Assembly: GCA_934486455.1 (NCBI GenBank)
Contig: CAKSPR010000008.1
Location: 1-49,854 of the forward strand
Length of the DNA stretch: 49,854 bases
From: an uncultured Eubacteriales bacterium
GTDB taxonomy: Bacteria; Bacillota; Clostridia; Oscillospirales; Acutalibacteraceae
Reading direction: 5' to 3'
This document shows positions 1 to 5,659 of this stretch, piece by piece. Under the pieces are notes generated by a model. The model was not told the DNA's origin, ran no database searches, and worked only from the letters and a program-made list of their open reading frames with translations. A program made the position numbers and the translations under genes. Numbering within the stretch: position 1 is the stretch's first letter; each line of letters begins with the position of its first letter.

Positions 1-25
1 CTTGCCTCTCGCTGAGTGCCCCGAT

Positions 26-54
26 ATAATACCAAAATTACCGCCTCTTGTCAA
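26..54 (-). promoter_or_regulatory. Strong sigma-A promoter reading out of the window
   Basis: On the minus strand TTGACA (49-54) is followed after exactly 17 bases by TATTAT (26-31). Transcription would start near base 18 and leave the window to the left, so the gene it serves is not visible. The first transcribed bases (GGGGCACTCAGCGAGAGG) are GC-rich, which would suit a structured leader or RNA gene, but too little remains to say. Confidence 0.75.
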
Positions 55-129
55 CCCCCTTTTTTGATTTTTTTCAACTTTTTTCGAAAAAATTTTAAAT
101 TCGGTTTTTTATTGTTGATACATCGAAAA

Positions 130-168
130 AACAGAGCCTTAAAGTCGGTTGAAGGCTCTGTTTATATA
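130..168 (-). terminator. Intrinsic terminator after queT
   Basis: An 11-bp perfect stem (130-140 with 152-162) is followed on the minus strand by a run of T. It ends the queT transcript just before the outgoing promoter at 26-54. Confidence 0.8.
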
Positions 169-228
169 TGTTTTGCTGAAGGTCTTGCTTTGCTTTTCGG
201 TTTTGCAAAGCCGTCTGTGCGTTTCGGC

Positions 229-753
229 CTATTCGGTAATGTATTCTTTAAGCCTGCCGTTCTTTTCAACGGCGAGAAAAAGGAACACGCCCAGTGTAAA
301 CAGCACTGCAAGCTCTCCTATGGCCACAAGCCCGGCGTTTGTCCAAAACACCGCCCAAAAGGCCTGACCTTCGGAAAAGAAAAGTGCAATTTCTGCTCCG
401 ACAAGAAGTCCGTTTGAGACCGCCGGACAAAGCAATGAAAAGATCGGCAGCTTTAGTGCCTTTTTATTTCGCAAAAGATACATTCCGAGCGCCGCGAGGA
501 AGGAGGCAAGGGGTCCGACCACAAGGTCGATTGCTCCCAGTCCCGCGAAGATATTACTGATTATGCACCCCACCGTAAGCCCCGGTATTGCCGCAGGCGT
601 GAAAACGGCGAGTACACATAAAGCCTCGCTGGCACGGAACTGCACGGCGGCCGAGGCCGTTCCCGGAAGCAGAGCGTTTTGCAGCAGGGTCAGCACCGCA
701 TACATTGCGGCGATAAGCCCCGACAGCACGATTTTTTTAACATTCCCATTCAT
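229..753 (-). CDS. queT: QueT-type ECF transporter S component (queuosine precursor uptake)
   Basis: This is a 174-residue, almost wholly hydrophobic integral membrane protein with about five to six membrane segments. The N-terminal stretch with QFRASEALCVL followed by a Gly/Pro-rich segment is typical of the QueT family. QueT is the substrate-specific S component that binds a queuosine precursor (preQ0/preQ1 or queuine) and works with the shared ECF ATPases and T subunit, which are not in this window. I chose the ATG at 753 because a GGAG lies eight bases upstream; an in-frame GTG at 762 would bury that site. The preQ1-I riboswitch directly upstream independently supports the substrate assignment. 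A terminator follows at 130-168. Confidence 0.88.
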   Translation of the reverse strand: MNGNVKKIVLSGLIAAMYAVLTLLQNALLPGTASAAVQFRASEALCVLAVFTPAAIPGLTVGCIISNIFAGLGAIDLVVGPLASFLAALGMYLLRNKKALKLPIFSLLCPAVSNGLLVGAEIALFFSEGQAFWAVFWTNAGLVAIGELAVLFTLGVFLFLAVEKNGRLKEYITE

Positions 754-763
754 TTTTTTCACT

Positions 764-803
764 CCATAGTTTTATTTATCGTCAGGATGGTTTCGAACTG
801 ACG
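764..803 (-). promoter_or_regulatory. preQ1-I riboswitch controlling queT
   Basis: Read on the minus strand, a 5-bp stem GTCAG/CTGAC (798-802 with 781-785) encloses the loop TTCGAAACCATC and is followed by an A-rich tail ending AAAACTATGGAG. This is the layout of the class I preQ1 aptamer: a P1 stem, a C-containing loop with an AACCAYC segment, and an A-rich tail that forms the H-type pseudoknot. The tail runs into the GGAG of queT, so the likely control is translational, by hiding the ribosome site when preQ1 is bound. Pattern match by eye; a covariance-model search was not possible. Confidence 0.85.
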
Positions 804-886
804 GTATTAACATACTTGCGATCCGACAGACCGCCTTTTGACGGCATCTTTGCCGTTCTTTTTTATAACGGCCTGAATTTACCGAT

Positions 887-892
887 ATTATA
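887..892 (-). promoter_or_regulatory. Candidate -10 box of queT
   Basis: TATAAT on the minus strand lies about 85 bases before the aptamer. The hexamer 17 bases upstream (ATAAAG) is a poor -35, so this is a tentative call. It overlaps the end of the upstream phosphoesterase gene. Confidence 0.4.
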
Positions 893-911
893 CTGTATGC
901 CGTTTCGGCCT

Positions 912-1601
912 TTATAGCATCATGTCGGAATTGATGGGGATAACATCCTCGAAAACGGCGGTGTGGACATTGGTTATAATCCTGTCCTCGTGCATACTTC
1001 CGAAATACCAGTGCCTGAATTTGCACACACGGTTGAGCTGTTCGAAATACCCGTTGAGCTTGTTTACACTGTCGGTTTCTCCGGCACGAAGAAGCATTGT
1101 GCTTTTAACAATTGAAGGCGGCTCGTGGGTTATGATGAAATCCACATCGCAATCGACCTCGTCAATGGCCTTTGCCCCTTCCTCAAGCTCGGCGGGCGTG
1201 GGCATTTCTTCCTTCCACCAGGAAATATGCTCGGTGCGCATTTCGCGATCGGTGCTTTCTCCGCCGCCGAAGGTGAATATACGGTATCCCTCGATGTTGA
1301 ATATCTGACCTCTCATCATATGAAACAGATTTCCCGAAACACGGTGTACCTTTCCGCCGTTCCACACGGTCATTCGGCATTTTTCAAGCAGATCGAAATT
1401 CTCGTGGGTCCCGTCGATAAAACACACATTATATTTCCGGCTGCCCAGATATTCCAAAATCTTTTTTTCCTTTGCCGATCCGTCCCACACAAATCCGAAA
1501 TCGCCGCAAACGATAAGGGTGTCGCCCTCGCTGAGCTTTTTCATACTGCGGGAATACAGGCGCTCTTCCTCGCCGTGCATATCTCCGGTCACATATATCA
1601 T
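912..1601 (-). CDS. Calcineurin-like metallophosphoesterase
   Basis: This 229-residue cytoplasmic protein begins directly with the fold's first metal-binding motif GDMHG (residues 6-10). It continues with GDFG, a GTHE variant of GNHE, ITHEPP and a C-terminal GSMH, so all five metal-site blocks of the calcineurin-like superfamily are visible. The absence of a signal peptide indicates an intracellular enzyme. The substrate (phosphoprotein, nucleotide or other) cannot be told from sequence. AGGTGA lies seven bases before the ATG. It is divergent from the carboxypeptidase gene and shares an AT-rich promoter region with it. queT follows about 160 bases downstream behind its own riboswitch. Confidence 0.85.
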   Translation of the reverse strand: MIYVTGDMHGEEERLYSRSMKKLSEGDTLIVCGDFGFVWDGSAKEKKILEYLGSRKYNVCFIDGTHENFDLLEKCRMTVWNGGKVHRVSGNLFHMMRGQIFNIEGYRIFTFGGGESTDREMRTEHISWWKEEMPTPAELEEGAKAIDEVDCDVDFIITHEPPSIVKSTMLLRAGETDSVNKLNGYFEQLNRVCKFRHWYFGSMHEDRIITNVHTAVFEDVIPINSDMML

Positions 1602-1703
1602 AAAATCACCTGCATTTTTCGAAAAAATTCTTTTATTTAAAGCGCAAATCTGTTATAATTAATTTAATATACATTATAATAACACATTCAAAGGGATATT
1701 GCT
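1602..1703. promoter_or_regulatory. Divergent AT-rich promoter region
   Basis: This 100-bp gap drives two genes outward. On the plus strand TATAAT occurs at 1654-1659 and 1675-1680, neither with a good -35 at 17 bases. On the minus strand TTGAAT is followed by TATTAA at 16 bases. AAGGGA serves the plus-strand ATG at 1704. Confidence 0.5.
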
Positions 1704-3026
1704 ATGAAAAAATGCACTTTTTCGTTTTTTTTAATAATTTCGGTTTTGCTGTCAACCTTTCTCTGCCTTCCTGCATCGGCCTATACCCTTCCTGCCGGGG
1801 TGGAGATAGAGGCGCAATCAGCCATTCTTTATAATCTCGAGACCGACACGGTGGTTTACGAAAAGGAAGCCGACAGGCAAATGGAGCCGGCCTCGACCAC
1901 CAAGCTTATGACCGCCCTCATCGCCGTCGAGCACATAACGAATTTCGACCTTCCCGTAACGGCCTATTCCACCGTTGAAAGCGATTTTGCGGGACTGGGT
2001 GCATCGGTCATAAACATAAAGGCCGGGGAACAAATTTCAAGCAAGGAGCTTCTTTATGCTCTCCTGATTCCCTCAGCCTGCGACGCGGCGAATGTTCTTG
2101 CCGTTCATGTTTCGGGAAGCACCGAAAAATTCGTTGAGCTTATGAACGAAAAGGCTCAGGCTCTCGGCATGACCGGAACGCACTTTTCCAACGCCCACGG
2201 CCTCGCCCAGGAGGGGCTTTACACAACGGCAAGGGATCTTGTCATTCTCGGAAAAGAAGCTCTCAAAAACCCTCTCATTGCCGAAATATGCTCCCAGACA
2301 TATCACGAAATCCCCGCCACAAACATGAGCGATTTGAGAAAAATATACACCACTAATTATATGATGGAGGTCACCTCTCCCTATTATTATCGACGGGTAA
2401 AGGGACTAAAAACCGGATACACCGAAAAAGCAGGAAGATGTCTTGTGTCCTATGCCAAAAAGGACGAAACCGAATACATCGGCGTTGTTATGGGATGTAA
2501 GACCAAGGACGAAAACGGCAACGAGCATCACTATGAATTTGACGATACCGATGCCCTTCTTCGCTGGGCCTTTACCGATCTTTCCTATGCCTGCACCCTC
2601 ACCGAAACCACCCCCGTGGCCGAGGTCAAGGTTAAGTTGGGAAAATCCGCCGACCACATTTTAGCCCTGCCGAAGAACGATGTTTATGCGATGATTCCAA
2701 ACGGCTCAAAGGATTCGATAATTATTGAGCCTCATCTCGACAGTACAGAAATTGAAGCCCCCGTCGACAAGGGGCAGACCCTCGGATATGCCTCGATTCT
2801 TTGCGCCGGAGAGGAGATCGGCAGGGTTGATCTGGTGGCGTCGGAAGCCTGCGACCGCAGCGTGTGGCTTTCGTTTTTAAACGCCCTAAAGACCATTTTT
2901 ACCTCCACGATATTTATAGTATTGGTCATAATCGTGGTTCTGGTAATTCTGTCGCTTGTTGCCTTCAGCGTTTATGACACTCGCAGACGCCGTCGGCTGT
3001 TTAATTCTAAAATGAGAAAAAGATAA
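1704..3026 (+). CDS. D-alanyl-D-alanine carboxypeptidase (peptidase S11, DacF-like)
   Basis: This 440-residue exported penicillin-binding protein trims the terminal D-Ala of peptidoglycan stem peptides. It has a signal peptide ending near ASA (residues 24-26). The catalytic SxxK is S64-T-T-K67, the second motif is S124-A-C126, and KTG is K236-T-G238. A PBP5-type C-terminal beta domain follows, then a transmembrane anchor near residues 395-425 with a basic tail (DTRRRRR). The second motif has Cys where SxN is usual; the Streptomyces K15 enzyme also carries S-G-C, so this need not mean inactivity. It stands alone as a single gene. DacF itself is sporulation-specific in Bacillus, which is why I give no symbol. 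Confidence 0.9.
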   Translation: MKKCTFSFFLIISVLLSTFLCLPASAYTLPAGVEIEAQSAILYNLETDTVVYEKEADRQMEPASTTKLMTALIAVEHITNFDLPVTAYSTVESDFAGLGASVINIKAGEQISSKELLYALLIPSACDAANVLAVHVSGSTEKFVELMNEKAQALGMTGTHFSNAHGLAQEGLYTTARDLVILGKEALKNPLIAEICSQTYHEIPATNMSDLRKIYTTNYMMEVTSPYYYRRVKGLKTGYTEKAGRCLVSYAKKDETEYIGVVMGCKTKDENGNEHHYEFDDTDALLRWAFTDLSYACTLTETTPVAEVKVKLGKSADHILALPKNDVYAMIPNGSKDSIIIEPHLDSTEIEAPVDKGQTLGYASILCAGEEIGRVDLVASEACDRSVWLSFLNALKTIFTSTIFIVLVIIVVLVILSLVAFSVYDTRRRRRLFNSKMRKR

Positions 3027-3299
3027 ATGAAGCTGCGGTTGCCGTAAGGTCTTTGGCCGCACCGCCGCAAAAGCGGGCGATTGATTGCGCCGATTTTTTC
3101 CCCCTCGACCGCCCAAAAAAGCTCAAATACAATTAAAACCGCAGGCGCTCTCTGATATAGCCTCCTTAAAGCAGTCTTGAAAACCTTTTGTTTTTTCAAG
3201 GGTCTGTTATGAGGTGATTATATATCTTTTGGCTACCTGCGGTCTTTTGTTTTTTATTGTTTAAAAAGCCTCTGCTCGGCTCACTTCCGTTTCGGTCGG
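3027..3299. other. Intergenic stretch between convergent genes
   Basis: I see no gene here. A weak GGCG/CGCC hairpin followed by six T near 3075-3103 could terminate the carboxypeptidase transcript. An 8-bp stem CTTGAAAA/TTTTCAAG lies near 3176-3200. No promoter is evident. Confidence 0.4.
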
Positions 3300-3680
3300 T
3301 TATTCTGTTGCACAGACCTGCCGTTCTGCCGACGGATTTTCTTCCCAAAGAGACGGAAAAACAAAGGTCAGCACAATCTTGCCGTCCACATTTTCAACCG
3401 AAAAGCTCACGCTCCTTACAACAAGGTCGAAAAACGGCGATTTTGCGGAGGGTGTGTCAAGGGCGGGCAACATCAGCTTGCAACTGACCGCACCGTCGTC
3501 CTCAACCTTAAAGGCGACGCACTCGGCCCGATTATAATCGGCGATAAGATCTACGGCGTCGCAGTATTCGGTAAACATATCAAGTCGCTCCCGATCCGTC
3601 TTTGAAAGGTTATTATGCTCTTTTAAAAACCCGTCTATTGCCTCTTTCGCCGTGTCAAAGCATCTCATAACCGTCACCAT
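3300..3680 (-). CDS. Hypothetical protein
   Basis: I do not recognise this 126-residue soluble protein. The N-terminal half is predicted helical and charged. The C-terminal half alternates like a beta sheet and closes with a GKIVLTFVF strand. The neighbouring gene at 3818-4249 has the same plan and a similar closing strand (GRVRICFKF), so the two may be distant paralogues read from one promoter. The start is uncertain: the ATG at 3680 has GGAG only one base upstream, while GTG at 3677 and ATG at 3668 have spacings of about 5 and 12 bases. There is no signal peptide or membrane segment. Confidence 0.6.
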   Translation of the reverse strand: MVTVMRCFDTAKEAIDGFLKEHNNLSKTDRERLDMFTEYCDAVDLIADYNRAECVAFKVEDDGAVSCKLMLPALDTPSAKSPFFDLVVRSVSFSVENVDGKIVLTFVFPSLWEENPSAERQVCATE

Positions 3681-3817
3681 CTCCGTTTTGCAGTGTCATG
3701 CGGATCGGTCGGAAAGCATTTTGCCAACCGACCGGCACATCCGCCGGGGCTCAACCCGTGTCCGTCATATCACAGCCGACGCACCGTCCGACGGCCGCCG
3801 ATTCCGTCGGCAATCGG

Positions 3818-4249
3818 TCAGTTAAACTTAAAGCATATCCTTACCCTTCCGCTGAAGGTCCCTTCGATTTTTACGCCGTCCGAAAGGCGTCTTACCCTGT
3901 CGAGCATTTTTATGTCGCTTCGGTTTAGCCTTATGCGCTCGGCTTCGATTATAAGCTCGCCGCTCCCCGGAAACATCGGTGTAATTCTCTCGCGGATTAT
4001 TTCAAATCTGCCGACGCATATTTTCTTCAGCAAACTGTAAGCCTTATAAAAGTTCATTGTTCGGTCGATGCTGCGCCTGCCGGCCGACGACAGAAAGCAG
4101 CTCTCGGGAATTTCAAGTATTTCTTCAAGCGCCCTTGTTTCGGCCTCCTCATCCATATTGTTCATCAAGTCCATGGCGTCCGAAAAATCGTCAAAATCCG
4201 TGCCTTCGCAAGCATTCTCGGTTTCTTTTCCAAGCCTCTTGTAATCCAT
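3818..4249 (-). CDS. Hypothetical protein
   Basis: This is an unrecognised 143-residue soluble protein. An acidic N-terminal region (EGTDFDDFSDAMDLMNN) precedes a basic helical part and a C-terminal beta-rich segment. The longer reading from 4288 is unlikely because that codon lies upstream of the predicted transcription start (about 4272) of the well-formed promoter at 4279-4307. The ATG at 4249 has AGAGG ten bases before it. A possible paralogue follows 137 bases downstream at 3300-3680, with no clear terminator between them. Confidence 0.6.
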   Translation of the reverse strand: MDYKRLGKETENACEGTDFDDFSDAMDLMNNMDEEAETRALEEILEIPESCFLSSAGRRSIDRTMNFYKAYSLLKKICVGRFEIIRERITPMFPGSGELIIEAERIRLNRSDIKMLDRVRRLSDGVKIEGTFSGRVRICFKFN

Positions 4250-4278
4250 AACAACATTACCTCTTTTGCATTGGATAC

Positions 4279-4307
4279 ATTTTATCACAAAATATTTTGG
4301 AATTCAA
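4279..4307 (-). promoter_or_regulatory. Sigma-A promoter of the two hypothetical genes
   Basis: On the minus strand TTGAAT (4302-4307) is followed after 17 bases by TAAAAT (4279-4284). Transcription should begin near 4272, which fixes the start of the downstream gene at 4249. Confidence 0.75.
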
Positions 4308-4412
4308 TAATCTTAATATCGAAAACCGAGATATTTTCAATTAAAATATTTTTTGTGCTTTTTTCGTTCTTTGGCGAAGGGCTTTTTTTCACGGGTATTT
4401 TCCGTTTGCAGA

Positions 4413-4441
4413 TTGCTTTCCGCCTTAATCTATGATAAAAT
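4413..4441 (+). promoter_or_regulatory. Plus-strand promoter in the gap beside spoIIID
   Basis: TTGCTT (4413-4418) lies 17 bases before TAAAAT (4436-4441). It points at a stable hairpin and towards the 3' end of spoIIID, so it does not serve any annotated gene. See the candidate RNA at 4448-4528. Confidence 0.5.
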
Positions 4442-4447
4442 TAAAAG

Positions 4448-4528
4448 GTATCCGCATTGATTATGAATCAAAAGGGGTTAACGCGCCGAATCCCGCACCT
4501 GCAAAAATCAGGCGCGGGATTCGTTTGA
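4448..4528 (+). ncRNA. Candidate small RNA or 21-codon ORF
   Basis: Downstream of the promoter at 4413-4441 the transcript would contain a 15-nt palindrome centred on ATG (4457-4471) and a 14-bp stem with one mismatch (arms 4487-4501 and 4509-4523) closed by a CAAAAAT loop. An ORF of 21 codons (4463-4528) starts at the palindrome's ATG, with only a distant AAAGG. No U-run follows the stem, so the 3' end is unknown. The minus strand of the same segment lies downstream of spoIIID. The remainder of the 4250-4615 gap holds no gene that I can see. Confidence 0.3.
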
Positions 4529-4615
4529 AACACGCTGTCCTCTTTGTATCGGCAATTTCCCCCGCCCGATAAGCAGAAAACGGCATCGGGCTGTTTTCGG
4601 ACAGACATAGCCTTC

Positions 4616-4876
4616 TTATTTGGAATTATGCAGCTTTAAATATTTTTCTTTTGTTGCCATTCCGCCTCTTATGTGCCGTTGAGCCTTGTTGGTATCAAGC
4701 ACCGATTTTACCTCGGTATAAAGACTCGGATCGATGGTTTTAAGCCGTTGTGAAACATCTTTATGTACGGTGGATTTTGAAATTCCGAAGCTTTTTGCAG
4801 CGCCTCTGACGGTGGCCTTATTCTCAACAATATACTCTCCCAAAATAACCGTCCTTCGGTCAACAGTACCTTTCAA
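4616..4876 (-). CDS. spoIIID: Sporulation transcription factor SpoIIID
   Basis: This small helix-turn-helix DNA-binding protein (86 residues) acts in the mother cell during sporulation, switching genes on and off between the sigma-E and sigma-K stages. The hallmarks are AAKSFGISKSTVHKDVSQRL (recognition helix) and the tail QRHIRGGMATKEKY, both closely matching known SpoIIID. The start is TTG at 4876, with AGGAGGGG directly upstream, giving the family's usual length; longer in-frame readings add unrelated sequence. A possible sigma-E promoter lies at 4909-4937. The gene indicates that the organism makes endospores. luxS is divergent. Confidence 0.92.
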   Translation of the reverse strand: MKGTVDRRTVILGEYIVENKATVRGAAKSFGISKSTVHKDVSQRLKTIDPSLYTEVKSVLDTNKAQRHIRGGMATKEKYLKLHNSK

Positions 4877-4908
4877 AGGTGTCCCCTCCTGAAAAATGTC
4901 TTTGCTAA

Positions 4909-4937
4909 GATATATGCAGGAGCGGCCGTTAACATTC
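4909..4937 (-). promoter_or_regulatory. Possible sigma-E promoter of spoIIID
   Basis: On the minus strand GAATGTT (4931-4937) resembles the sigma-E -35 element (KMATATT, one mismatch). It is 14 bases from CATATATC (4909-4916), which partly matches CATACAHT. SpoIIID is sigma-E dependent in Bacillus, so the position is sensible, but the match is imperfect. Confidence 0.4.
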
Positions 4938-5070
4938 GAAAAAAAGGAAAAACAAATAAATCCGCAGCAAAATCCGACCCTAAACGCCTTTAAAAACGGC
5001 GGCAGTGCGGCATTCTTCGCCGCAGCGAAACGGATATATGCGCGGAAAAACGAAAAAGGAAGATGACGAT

Positions 5071-5532
5071 ATGAACAAAATAGAAAGCTTTCAGGTAGAC
5101 CACCGAAATCTTCTGCCGGGGCTTTATCTTTCCCGAAAAGACACAAAAGACGGCCTCACCGTTTCCACATTCGACCTGAGATTTACCCACCCCAACCGCG
5201 AGCCCGCCCTCGACGGCGGCGCCATGCATACCGTCGAGCATCTTTGCGCCACATATCTTCGAAATTCCGAAAACAAAGAGGACATAGTATATTTCGGCCC
5301 CATGGGCTGCCGAACGGGATTTTATCTTGTCATGTTCGGAGATCTTTGCTCCGAGGATGTTTTACCCCTCGTAAAATCGGCCTTTGAATTTACCGCCGCA
5401 TATGACGGAGAAATTCCGGGAGCCGCAGAGGCGGAATGCGGAAACTACCTTTACCACGATCTTCCCATGGCACGGTACTACGCAAAAAAATATCTTGCCG
5501 ACCTTGAAAAATACAAGTCATTTGAATATTGA
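5071..5532 (+). CDS. luxS: S-ribosylhomocysteine lyase LuxS
   Basis: LuxS (153 residues) splits S-ribosylhomocysteine into homocysteine and DPD, the precursor of autoinducer 2, as part of the activated methyl cycle. The metal site is complete: HTVEH supplies the two histidines and AECGNYLYH the catalytic cysteine, with the conserved LDGGAMHTVEH, GPMGCRTGFYL and PGAAEAECGNY blocks in order. The ATG at 5071 has AAGGAAG nine bases upstream; an upstream in-frame ATG at 5005 would add 22 unrelated residues. The gene is monocistronic, divergent from spoIIID, and ends in the terminator at 5612-5644. No SAM-type riboswitch is visible in its short upstream region. Confidence 0.95.
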   Translation: MNKIESFQVDHRNLLPGLYLSRKDTKDGLTVSTFDLRFTHPNREPALDGGAMHTVEHLCATYLRNSENKEDIVYFGPMGCRTGFYLVMFGDLCSEDVLPLVKSAFEFTAAYDGEIPGAAEAECGNYLYHDLPMARYYAKKYLADLEKYKSFEY

Positions 5533-5534
5533 TA

Positions 5535-5568
5535 TTTGCAAAGCCGCTCCTCTGCCCCGCTTTGCAAA
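5535..5568. repeat. GCTTTGCAAA hairpin repeat
   Basis: TTTGCAAAGC (5535-5544) and GCTTTGCAAA (5559-5568) form a perfect 10-bp stem. The right arm plus ACCGAAA (to 5575) recurs as a 17-base exact match on the opposite strand at 195-211, and a related hairpin lies at 9367-9393. It may be a small intergenic repeat family. Confidence 0.45.
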
Positions 5569-5611
5569 ACCGAAACGGTTTAATTCCCTTTCGGTCAAAT
5601 TATTCGGCCTG

Positions 5612-5644
5612 AAAAATGCCCGACCTAAACGGTCGAGCATTTTT
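5612..5644. terminator. Bidirectional terminator between luxS and the GxGYxYP gene
   Basis: AAAAATGC-CGACC is paired with GGTCG-GCATTTTT around a TAAAC loop. A-rich and T-rich flanks let it work for both convergent transcripts. Confidence 0.85.
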
Positions 5645-5659
5645 GTTTTATGCTGTGTT

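Noticed and set aside
785..802. TTCGAA-like tRNA T-arm
   Set aside because: The surrounding bases do not fold as a tRNA; the segment is the preQ1-I aptamer loop.
4877..5146. N-terminal extension of SpoIIID
   Set aside because: An open frame continues upstream, but it lies outside the family's length and upstream of the strong AGGAGGGG and TTG start.
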